Shown: one piece after another, positions 5,401 through 11,792 of the stretch
How positions within the stretch are numbered: position 1 is the first letter of the stretch
How the letters are laid out: each line of letters opens with the position of its first letter
DNA from: DATCDR01 sp036510575
GTDB taxonomy: Bacteria; Actinomycetota; Acidimicrobiia; Acidimicrobiales; Bog-793
DNA: 11,792 nucleotides
Assembly: GCA_036510575.1 (NCBI GenBank)
Contig: DATCDR010000141.1
Coordinates: forward strand, 1 to 11,792
Reading direction: 5' to 3'
The notes under the pieces: model-generated
What the model was told of the DNA's origin: nothing
Database searches by the model: none
Seen by the model: the letters and a program-made list of their open reading frames with translations, nothing else
Position numbers and translations under genes: made by a program

Positions 5401-7304
5401 GCGCTTTCAGCTTCGATCTTGGTGACGAACTTGTCGAGCCGGTCGATGAGCCGGCGGTGCCGCGCGGCCTCCTCACCCCAACCACGTGCTTCAGCATCGG
5501 CCAACAGGTCGGCTGCGTCGGCGCGTTGGGTGCGCAGCGTGGGAAGGAACGTCGCGTCCGAGCGAAAGTTCGGGCAGTACTCGCAGATATTGGTGTAAGC
5601 GCAGGCACCCTGAGCGAGGGTCCGGACGCAGTAGCCACCCGAGAGACGGGACTTGAGGAGTGGTGCCTTGCGCCAGTCGGTCTCGAGGGTGACCGGCGTC
5701 GCTTCGGGTAGCGCCGCGCCGAGGCGTCCCTTCGCGAGGGCGAGTGCCCGTTCGTACTCGGCGCGCACGGTCTCGTCGAAGAGACGCCCATAGCGCAGGC
5801 TCATCTCCGCGGAAACGTGTCCAAGCATTGCCATGAGGCTCTGCAGCGAGCAGCCAGCATTCACGAGGGCGGTGGCAAAAGTATGCCTGAGCTGATGAGG
5901 GACGACGTCGTCAAGTCCGGCTTCGTCTGCCGCCCGATGGAGCTCGTCTCGCAACGTGCCCGAGGTGACCCGACGTCCATGGTGGGTGAGGAGGAACTCG
6001 ACGAGCTTGCCGCTCCTCGGATGGCGAAGCGGCCGACCCGGAGATCGGCGCTCGACGATCCGGTCGACGAGAGCGACCGTGTCGTCGTCGAGGGGAACCA
6101 TCCGTTCGGTCAAGAGCTTGCCGAGGGGCACCTTCAACCACGCCCCTTGACCGGGCACCTCGTGAATGCAATCGAGCTCGAGGTCGAGCAGCTCTCCGAT
6201 CCGGATGCCGGTGGCGCGTGCCAGCAAGAGCGCGTCGGCGCTGAGGCGGTTGGGCGAGGCATAGAGCGCGTCGGCAAGACGGCGGTCGGAATCGGGAGGC
6301 AGGTAGCGCGGGAGTGGTCGCGGAAGCCGAGGGCTGTCGCGCTCGAAGATGAGTCGACGTCTTGGCGCTTCCTCCCAGCCCCACTCCGTCATCGCCTCGA
6401 GCATCCGGCCCACCGCTTGGATGCGGCTGCGCCGTGTCGAGATGGCGACCGGCTCGCCGCTGCGGTGGTTGACCGCTGCGGCAACCGCGGCCAGATAGGG
6501 CTCGATGTGTTGCCGGCGATCGAGATCGGCGAAAGTGGAGAGTTCTGGATAGCTGGCGGTGAGGAATCGTCCGAAGTGTGCGAGCTCGCTAGCTGTTCCC
6601 GACACCGTCGAACGAGACAAGGTGGCCGACAACCGGTCGAGGTAGGTAGCGATCGAGTGGCGCAACTCGTCGTTGGTTCCGACGAGGTACTCGTCCCAGG
6701 TCCAACGCGCTTGCTTCGAGCCTGGCGCAGCCTGTGCCATCGGCGCTCCGAGGTGGTAGAGCACCGCACGGGTCGCAAAGAGCGCGATCCGGTAGTGCTT
6801 GAACTCGCGGCCGTGGCGGAGCTCGCGACCGGCGATCGCCGTCTCGAACGCGGATGCGTCGTCGTCGCCCAGCTCTTCGAGGCGTTTCCCGGACTCGATG
6901 AGCAGGCGGATGGCGACTTGTGAAGCCATCCCTTCTCTGGCGCGAAGTGAGTACCCGAGTGCTTCGGCAGCATCGAGGAAGACCGCGACGTCACTGCCGA
7001 GCGGGCTGAAGGCTCCCTCTTTGAGCACGCCTGCCAGCTTGCGCTCGAGCAGGTAGTCATAGCCAGGGTGGAGATAGCCGTTCAGCATGAGGAAGTTGAT
7101 CATCGGACGGATCTGGGTGCCTTCGTCCAAGCGTTCCTGGAGCGGTAGGGAGGCAAAACCCTGTGGGTCGGGGAAGCGCCGCAGCAAGGAGCGCGCGCCG
7201 ACGAGAAACGTTTGGTTCCCCACCTTGCGCAGTGCCAGCCACTCGACGAACGCATCGTAGAGAGCAACGGACTCGGAAGGGATCGGCCATGGTGCGACCG
7301 ACAT
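5397..7304 (-). CDS. tnpB: Tn554-type tyrosine recombinase TnpB
   Basis: The product is 635 aa, close to the 630 aa of Tn554 TnpB. Its C-terminal half is a tyrosine-recombinase catalytic domain with all expected residues: Arg368 (TGIRIGELL), Lys396 (PLGKLLTERMVPL), His470-x-x-Arg473 (HQLRHTF), His496 (MLGHVS) and the nucleophile Tyr505 (LRYGRL). The long N-terminal part (about 1-330) holds the DNA-arm and core-binding regions. After the catalytic domain come four cysteines at about 559, 568, 574 and 577 (ending CEYCPNF), a possible metal site. The ATG at 7304 shares one base with the tnpA stop (TGATG). The frame is open further upstream to 8228, but that part only mirrors tnpA in another frame. 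TnpA and TnpB are presumed to act together in cutting and joining. Confidence 0.9.
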   Translation of the reverse strand: MSVAPWPIPSESVALYDAFVEWLALRKVGNQTFLVGARSLLRRFPDPQGFASLPLQERLDEGTQIRPMINFLMLNGYLHPGYDYLLERKLAGVLKEGAFSPLGSDVAVFLDAAEALGYSLRAREGMASQVAIRLLIESGKRLEELGDDDASAFETAIAGRELRHGREFKHYRIALFATRAVLYHLGAPMAQAAPGSKQARWTWDEYLVGTNDELRHSIATYLDRLSATLSRSTVSGTASELAHFGRFLTASYPELSTFADLDRRQHIEPYLAAVAAAVNHRSGEPVAISTRRSRIQAVGRMLEAMTEWGWEEAPRRRLIFERDSPRLPRPLPRYLPPDSDRRLADALYASPNRLSADALLLARATGIRIGELLDLELDCIHEVPGQGAWLKVPLGKLLTERMVPLDDDTVALVDRIVERRSPGRPLRHPRSGKLVEFLLTHHGRRVTSGTLRDELHRAADEAGLDDVVPHQLRHTFATALVNAGCSLQSLMAMLGHVSAEMSLRYGRLFDETVRAEYERALALAKGRLGAALPEATPVTLETDWRKAPLLKSRLSGGYCVRTLAQGACAYTNICEYCPNFRSDATFLPTLRTQRADAADLLADAEARGWGEEAARHRRLIDRLDKFVTKIEAESA

Positions 7305-8404
7305 CAGCGCCCGGCCTGACGTTGGCGTTGGCGCGCTCGGGCTTCGTCGTAGGAGCGGCGGACGTGAGCCGGTGAGAGGTGTATGTAGGCCGCCGCGGAG
7401 TCGACGTGGTCGTGGCCCATCAGCGCCTGCATGACCGTCAGGTCCACACCGGCTTCGGCGAGCGCCGTCCCGAAAGTGTGCCGGAGCGCGTGCGGGTGAC
7501 CGGCGGGGACCCCGGCGATATCGCGGTGGTAGCGGAAAACCCGGCGAAGGCCCTCGGGGGTGAGCGGCTGGCCGCGATGCGGACCTTTGGCAACGACGAA
7601 GAGCCGCTTCGACGTGGTCTCGGGGCGCTCGGCCAGTAGGTAGGCCTGCACGAGGCTGGCGACATCGGGATCGAGCGGAACTCGACGTTCCTTGTCCCCC
7701 TTGCCGATCACCCGGATCCATCCGCGACCGATGTCGACGTCGGTGACGTCGAGGCCAAGCACCTCGGCGCTGCGGAGCCCCGAGAACAACATCAGGCCGG
7801 CGACCGCCCGGTCGCGATCGGTGCGGAAACTGCCGAGGAGCGTCTTGGTCTCTGCCGGATCGAGGCCGCGCGGTAGGCGCCTCGGTTCGCGCACGCGCAG
7901 CTGCGAACGCGAACGCGGCCGGGCGAGATGGCCGAGCATCCCCGAGCGCTCGCCCTTGGTCGTTCGCCGGGCGGCAGCCCCCCGGGGCACAGGGTTCCTC
8001 GACTCGGGCTCGCGCATCTGACGGAAAGAGAAGAGGCCGGAGATCGCTGCCATGCGCCGGTTCACCGTTGTCGGCGCATAGCCCATTGCCCGGCCGCTCC
8101 GAAGCGGGACGACGTTCCCGCCGCGTTGGCCTGGAAGCGTGACCTCGCGACACGCCGCCAGGAAACGCAAGAGCGTGTCGGTTGTCACATCGCCAAGCGC
8201 CGTGCCGTCTCTCGACAGCCACCTGCAAAAGCTGAGGAGATCGAATGCGTAGGAGCGAACCGTGCGTGGTGAGTAGTTCCGGTCAACGAGATAGGCGAGG
8301 TATTCGTTCGCGAGCGCGAATGACGCAGCGTCGGGGCCCGCGAGCACCCAGCGGTCATCCATCCGAGCCACCGTCAGCGCGTTCGAATGTTCTTCATTCG
8401 TCAT
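7304..8404 (-). CDS. tnpA: Tn554-type tyrosine recombinase TnpA
   Basis: The product is 366 aa, against 361 in Tn554 TnpA. An N-terminal SAM-like core-binding domain (about 28-130, with SPRTVRSYAFDLLSFCRWL) precedes the catalytic domain. The domain carries Arg211 (SGLRSAEVLGL), Lys235 (VIGKGDKERRVPL), His305-x-x-Arg308 (HPHALRHTFG), His331 (LMGHDHVDSAA) and the nucleophile Tyr340 (AYIHLS). All catalytic residues are intact, so the enzyme is probably functional. It is the first gene of a tnpA-tnpB-tnpC operon. Only about 98 bases separate its ATG from the element's right end. The truncated IS30 transposase frame runs across that junction and ends 11 bases inside tnpA, so transcription and perhaps translation can enter from the IS. 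Confidence 0.92.
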   Translation of the reverse strand: MTNEEHSNALTVARMDDRWVLAGPDAASFALANEYLAYLVDRNYSPRTVRSYAFDLLSFCRWLSRDGTALGDVTTDTLLRFLAACREVTLPGQRGGNVVPLRSGRAMGYAPTTVNRRMAAISGLFSFRQMREPESRNPVPRGAAARRTTKGERSGMLGHLARPRSRSQLRVREPRRLPRGLDPAETKTLLGSFRTDRDRAVAGLMLFSGLRSAEVLGLDVTDVDIGRGWIRVIGKGDKERRVPLDPDVASLVQAYLLAERPETTSKRLFVVAKGPHRGQPLTPEGLRRVFRYHRDIAGVPAGHPHALRHTFGTALAEAGVDLTVMQALMGHDHVDSAAAYIHLSPAHVRRSYDEARARQRQRQAGR

Positions 8405-8502
8405 GCCCTGTTCGTATCAACTGTGGTGCGCGAGGTGGTGGATTTCCTATGAATATCGACGATCTTGTTGCTGCTGCCCCGAAACATTGGCCGGATAAGG
8501 GA
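8405..8502 (-). promoter_or_regulatory. leader between the right end of the Tn554-like element and tnpA
   Basis: About 98 bases that must hold the element's own tnpA promoter if it has one. The AGGG just before the ATG is placed very close (about one base), a poor ribosome site. No convincing -35/-10 pair was found, which makes read-through from the IS30 promoter more likely. Confidence 0.3.
8486..8498. repeat. Tn554-like element terminal inverted repeat, right
   Basis: ATTGGCCGGATAA, reverse complement TTATCCGGCCAAT, pairs with 5046-5058 at 12 of 13 positions. It lies four bases inside the junction with IS30 sequence. Confidence 0.7.
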
Positions 8503-9452
8503 GGGCTGTGGGGGTCGCAGAAGTAGATCTGGATGCCGGTGTCGATCGTGAAGCGCTCGTGGCTCGACATCTCCCTGCCCTGATCCCAAGTGATGCTCCG
8601 CTGGAGGTGCTCGGGGAGCCCAGTGATGGCTGTCTGCATTGCGTCGTTGACCTTCTCGGCTTCACGCCCGTCGGGCAGGTGCAAGAGCATCACAAAGCGC
8701 GTGCAGCGCTCGACGAGGGTGCCGACGGCGGAGCGGTTCATCGCGCCGACGATGAGGTCCCCCTCCCAATGTCCCGGCACTGCTCGGTCGTCGGCCTCGG
8801 CGGGCCGGTCGGTGATCATCACCTTGTTCGGGATCGATCCGCGCCGCTCGACGCGGCTTTTAGGACGGCGCCTGGCACGGCCTGATCGCAGGCAGCGAGT
8901 TAGCTCACGACGGAGCTCGCCACGGCCTTCGACGAAGAGCGACTGATAGATCGTCTCGTAGCTCACCCACATCATCGGATCGTCTGGGAACACGATGCGC
9001 AAGCGGTCGGCGATCTCTTCTGGCGACCACCAGAGCTCGAGCCACTCCGTCACCTTGGCGGCGAGAGGGCCGTGGCTGAGCTTTGTGAGCTTTGGACGAA
9101 GTGAGCGCTCTCTCGCCCTCGTGTGCGCTCTCCAACCCTCGTAGCTCTCTCGCCCACCGTTGGCGCTGACCTCGCGCGAGATCGTCGAGACCGCACGACC
9201 GAGCCCACCGGCGATCACCGTGAAGGTCTCCTCACGTTCCAGGCCCGCCCGGATCTCTTCGCGATCTGCGCTCGAGAGCCGTCCTGGCGCTGGCGTCCAC
9301 TCCCTTGCAGGCGGTGCCGGATCGTTGACCAAGACCCTTGCGACCGAAGTCTTCGAGCACTCGACCATGCGTCCGATCTCGCGAAGGGAGTGTCCAAGGG
9401 CGTGAAGACGATGGACCTCCCGCTCGAGTTGTCCAGAGATTCGTTTCGCCAT
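8503..9452 (-). pseudogene. IS30-family transposase, 5' fragment
   Basis: This holds the first 317 codons of the transposase. It has an N-terminal helix-turn-helix (about 8-42, LHALGHSLREIGRMVECSKT), a second DNA-binding helix region (about 60-100), and the catalytic core with the first two acidic residues, Asp232 in GHWEGDLIVG and Asp290 in ITWDQGREM. The IS30 sequence stops at CDPHSP, where the family continues WQRGxNENT; that continuation is found at 5045 and below. The frame itself reads on through the Tn554-like end and stops at 8394, adding about 36 foreign residues and lacking the catalytic Glu, so it should be inactive but could still bind the IS ends. The ATG has a good ribosome site (complement of 9459-9464). 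Confidence 0.92.
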
Positions 9453-9458
9453 TCGGGT

Positions 9459-9464
9459 CTCCTC
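9459..9464 (-). promoter_or_regulatory. ribosome binding site of the IS30 transposase
   Basis: GAGGAG on the minus strand sits 6 bases before the ATG at 9452. It supports that start. Confidence 0.6.
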
Positions 9465-9465
9465 G

Positions 9466-9494
9466 GTGAGTCACCCCAACAGTGGGTTACTCAC
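9466..9494. repeat. imperfect inverted repeat between the IS30 right end and its transposase gene
   Basis: GTGAGTCACCC (9466-9476) pairs with GGGTTACTCAC (9484-9494), 10 of 11 positions, around a 7-base loop. It lies just upstream of the transposase start, so it could be an operator, or a hairpin that blocks reading from outside transcripts into the transposase. Confidence 0.5.
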
Positions 9495-9503
9495 GAAGGA
9501 AAA

Positions 9504-9525
9504 GCGCGGACCCCTTGAATCCGCC
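9504..9525. repeat. IS30 terminal inverted repeat, right (5' end of transposase)
   Basis: Ends TTGAATCCGCC at 9525 and matches the left repeat (4844-4865) at 19 of 22 positions. TGG follows directly. Confidence 0.88.
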
Positions 9526-9528
9526 TGG
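9526..9528. repeat. right target site duplication (TGG) of the IS30 element
   Basis: Second copy of the TGG found at 4841-4843, flanking the right terminal repeat. Confidence 0.85.
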
Positions 9529-11068
9529 TCTCTATGACGCGAAGTTGGACCACCGGCCGGTGGTCGCGATCGTCGGTCAGACCTTCAATCGAGCAATGGG
9601 CGGCGACTTCCAACAAGAGGTCAATCTTCTCCAGCTCTACTCGGACGTTGCTTCCGCCTACGTGCAGCAGGTGACCGATCCCTCGACGATCCGCCACATG
9701 ATCGATCGTGCGATGCGTATCGCGAAAGCCGAGCGCACCGTCACCTGTGTGATCGTGCCCGCCGACATCCAGGACATGGACGCCGTACCCGAGCAGCCGC
9801 TCAAAACGCACACCGTGCACTCCGGCGTCGGATGGTGGCCGCCTCGACAGATCCCTTCCATAGACCAGCTGCAATCCGCAGCGGACATTCTCAATACCGG
9901 CGAGCGGGTTGCGATCCTCGTAGGACAAGGAGCGCTGCACGCAACCGATGAGGTCCTCGCCGTGGCTGACGCACTAGGGGCCGGAGTCGCAAAGGCTCTC
10001 CTTGGAAAGGCCGCGATCCCCGATGACGTCACCTACTGCACGGGCTCAATCGGACTTCTCGGCACGAGGGCTTCTTGGGACATGATGCAAGGCGCCGACA
10101 CGCTGCTCATGATCGGGAGCAGCTTTCCGTACTCGGAGTTCCTGCCTCCTATCGGACAGGTAAAGGCGATCCAGATCGATCTTTCTGCGCGGAATCTCTC
10201 GATTCGCTATGCCATGGACCTCGCGCTCGTCGGCGATTCGAAAGACACCCTCGCGGAGCTGTTGCCGTTGTTGCATCACAAAGAGGACCGCTCGTGGCAG
10301 GAGGAGATCAAGAAGAACGTCTCCGAGTGGTGGCAGCTGATGGACGATCGCGGCCAGCCGTCCGATCTAAACGGCCGCATCCGGCCGCAAGGTCTGTTCT
10401 CGTCGTTGTCCCGGCACCTGCCTGACAATGCGATCTTGTCATCGGACTCCGGGACGGCAGCAAACTGGTACGCGCGACATATCAAGATCCGGACGGGTAT
10501 GAAGGCGATGCTGTCCGGGAACCTGGCAACGATGGTGCCTGGCGTTCCTTACGCCATCGCCGCGAAGTTCGCCTTCCCCGACCGGGTGTCGGTGGCGATG
10601 GTTGGCGACGGCGCGATGCAGATGGGCGGTATGGCCGAGATGCTCACTGCGCTCAAGTACTACAAGACTTGGTCTGATCCGCGCCTCATCGTGCTCGTGT
10701 TGAACAACGAAGACCTCAACCAGGTCACCTGGGAACAGCGCGGTATGGAAGGCGACCCCCGATTCGCAGCATCGCAGGGAATCCCGTACATGGACTTTGC
10801 TGCGTACGCGAACCTCATCGGCCTGAAGGGCATCAAGGTCAGCACCGCCGCCGAGATCGAGGGTGCTTGGGACGAAGCGTTCGCCGCTGACCGACCGGTC
10901 ATCGTCGACGCGATCACCACTCCCGATGAGCCTCCCATTCCCCCGCACATCACCCGCGAAGAAGCAGAGGCCCTCATGAAGTCCACGCTCGCGGATCCGA
11001 AAGAGGGTTGGCGCGGTGCGCTCGAGGGCGTTCGAGAGACCGTCCAATCGTTTCTCCCAGGCCGCTGA
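9526..11068 (+). pseudogene. thiamine-diphosphate-dependent enzyme, 3' fragment (pyruvate oxidase/acetolactate synthase type)
   Basis: This is the remaining 512 codons of the interrupted gene. It begins LYDAKLDHRPVVAIVGQ, the normal continuation of the 5' fragment. The middle domain follows (about 130-290 of the restored protein), then the C-terminal ThDP-binding domain with GDGAMQMGG (about 444-452) and NNEDLNQ (about 477-483), which bind the Mg-diphosphate. The restored protein would be 597 aa, the usual size for stand-alone ThDP enzymes related to quinone-dependent pyruvate dehydrogenase. The substrate is not certain. The frame is open backward into the IS to a GTG at 9482, so a shortened protein lacking the conserved Glu could be made, but it should not be active. 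Apart from the insertion the gene shows no decay, suggesting the event is recent. Confidence 0.9.
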
Positions 11069-11070
11069 CG

Positions 11071-11568
11071 ATGCGAAGAGTCAACAAAAAAGGAGTCGAG
11101 AGTTCCGGTCTCGTCTCATTGGGCGAAGCGACCTACGTAATCGACCAGCTCGTAAAGGACATCCAGCACGGGACCTTCGAACGTTCGCTTTCGGGCCTCA
11201 CGGCGTTGGCCGCGACGATCACGACGGCAGAGATCTTCTTCGAGCACTACCGGGCGAGCTTTGGCAACAAGTGGATGTGGAGCCCGATCATCGTCACGCC
11301 GCCGGTCGTCGTCGCCGGTGTGATGGGCGTGTTCAGCCGCAAGTGGGCAAAGACCGTCCTTCCGGTGACGGCGATCATCTATACCGCGGACGGTCTTCTG
11401 GGCGAGTATTTCCATATTCGCGGCGTCGCCCGAAAGCCCGGTGGCTGGGGTCTTGCCTCCTACAACGTGCCGATGGGACCGCCGATCGCTGCCCCGGGGC
11501 TGATGACCTTGGTCGGCGGCATGGGTCTGCTCGCGGCGATCATGCGTCGCGAAGAAGAGCGACGCTAG
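11071..11568 (+). CDS. small four-helix membrane protein, unrecognised
   Basis: The product is 165 aa from the ATG at 11071, two bases after the ThDP-enzyme stop, so it belongs to the same operon. Hydrophobic segments at about 40-58, 70-88, 95-112 and 138-158 predict four membrane helices. The first 38 residues are polar, and the C-terminus ends in a charged RREEERR. His59 (FFEHY) and His115 (GEYFHIRG) could be ligand residues, but no known family motif was recognised. The open frame extends upstream to 11008 inside the previous gene; the later ATG is preferred because it avoids that overlap. The next gene begins on its stop codon. Position suggests a membrane anchor or companion of the oxidoreductases encoded around it; this is inference. 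Confidence 0.75.
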   Translation: MRRVNKKGVESSGLVSLGEATYVIDQLVKDIQHGTFERSLSGLTALAATITTAEIFFEHYRASFGNKWMWSPIIVTPPVVVAGVMGVFSRKWAKTVLPVTAIIYTADGLLGEYFHIRGVARKPGGWGLASYNVPMGPPIAAPGLMTLVGGMGLLAAIMRREEERR

Positions 11569-11792
11569 TGCGTGACCTCTCTCGACCGGATCATCTGCCG
11601 AACCTGCGTCAAGGCGGACAGCCCCGCGAATCCTCATGGCTTCCGCGTCAGCGGCGAGGCATCACGCCGCAAATGATCGGGCGCTACCCCGACTTCGACG
11701 TCTTCGACGCAGCGAAGACGTGGGACCCGGCCACAAGCAAGGTGATCTCCGATCGCATGCAAGTCGGCGGGAGTTTCGCGTTCTTCGCCGCC
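11568..11792 (+). CDS. probable gluconate 2-dehydrogenase subunit 3-like protein (5' part, runs off window)
   Basis: A GTG overlapping the TAG stop of the previous gene by one base opens a frame that remains open for all 75 codons to the window edge. It begins MRDLSRPDHLPNL and continues TPQMIGRYPDFDVFDAAKTW, then VISDRM and FAFFAA. The GRYPDFDVxDAxxxWD stretch resembles the start of the gluconate 2-dehydrogenase subunit 3 family, small partners that usually help export or stabilise a GMC-type flavin dehydrogenase encoded next door. The family call rests on a short N-terminal stretch and is moderate. An internal ATG at 11673 is a possible alternative start. Confidence 0.55.
   Translation, partial: MRDLSRPDHLPNLRQGGQPRESSWLPRQRRGITPQMIGRYPDFDVFDAAKTWDPATSKVISDRMQVGGSFAFFAA

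Larger units (their letters stand above)
5046..8502 (-). mobile_element. Tn554-type transposon (tnpA-tnpB-tnpC, no cargo) nested in IS30
   Basis: About 3457 bases inserted in the IS30 transposase gene between the codons for DPHSP and WQRG. It contains only three genes in the order of Staphylococcus Tn554: two tyrosine recombinases (366 and 635 aa) and a small third protein (99 aa), with overlapping stops and starts. Its ends carry short inverted repeats, TTAACCGGCCAAT (5046-5058) and its near complement (8486-8498), 12 of 13 matching. Only GG is shared at both junctions (5044-5045 and 8503-8504), so there is no long target duplication, as expected for tyrosine-recombinase integration. No resistance or other passenger gene is present. 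Exact ends are uncertain by a few bases. Confidence 0.85.
4844..9525 (-). mobile_element. IS30-family insertion sequence, itself interrupted by a Tn554-like element
   Basis: The element is 4682 bases as it stands and about 1.22 kb without the inner insertion, a normal IS30 size. It is bounded by 22-base inverted repeats with 19 matches (4844-4865 and 9504-9525) and TGG duplications. It carries one transposase gene on the minus strand, now in two pieces (8503-9452 and 4851-5045). The host gene it entered is a ThDP-enzyme gene on the plus strand. Because the transposase is split inside its catalytic domain, this copy can move only if a related transposase acts in trans, or if the inner element excises precisely. 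Confidence 0.93.

Noticed and set aside
5817..6923. 368-codon plus-strand open frame
   Set aside because: It is antisense to tnpB, which has all its catalytic residues; its composition is typical of a mirror frame in GC-rich coding DNA.
7305..8228. Upstream extension of the TnpB frame (a 943-residue open frame in total)
   Set aside because: The extra 308 residues are Arg/Pro-rich and lie wholly within tnpA in another frame. The ATG at 7304 gives 635 aa, the expected TnpB size, and a TGATG overlap with tnpA.
4844..9525. Reading the whole insertion as one composite transposon
   Set aside because: There is only one IS30, split in two, with its transposase halves at both ends in the same orientation; the inner element has its own ends and recombinases, so this is nesting and not a composite.

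Overview
This is a GC-rich bacterial window with tight ATGA/TGATG overlaps and GTG starts. It looks like a chromosomal or accessory segment of a high-GC organism, probably an actinomycete-like soil or acidophile lineage. That assignment rests only on base composition and protein style and is tentative. No rRNA, tRNA or CRISPR array was seen.

Layout. Bases 1-816 are gene-poor: a possible C-terminal tail of an upstream gene ends at 78 and the rest carries no convincing gene. A Fic-domain (AMPylase-type) protein follows at 817-1992 (+). A dyad-rich intergenic stretch leads to a PRC-barrel protein (2353-3027, +). A roughly 630-base gene-poor stretch with two clean hairpins comes next. Then comes a hemerythrin-like HHE protein (ending 4501, +) and the start of a thiamine-diphosphate-dependent enzyme gene (4590, +).

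The main event is a nested transposon. The ThDP-enzyme gene is interrupted after codon 84-85 by an IS30-family element occupying 4844-9525. The IS has 22-base terminal inverted repeats (19/22 matching) and a TGG target duplication. Removing the insertion and one TGG restores one open frame of 597 codons. Inside the IS30, the transposase gene is itself split, between its second catalytic Asp and its catalytic Glu, by a cargo-free Tn554-type element of about 3.46 kb (about 5046-8502). That element encodes TnpA and TnpB (two tyrosine recombinases) and a small TnpC, all on the minus strand with overlapping start/stop codons. The order of events is therefore IS30 into the host gene, then the Tn554-like element into IS30. 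After the second event the IS30 can no longer make its own complete transposase.

Downstream, the second part of the ThDP-enzyme gene (9526-11068) is followed at 2 bases by a small four-helix membrane protein (11071-11568). That gene overlaps the start of a probable gluconate 2-dehydrogenase subunit-3-like protein running off the window. These three genes look like one operon, possibly an oxidase/dehydrogenase module, whose first gene is broken. The downstream genes may depend on transcription from within or across the insertion.
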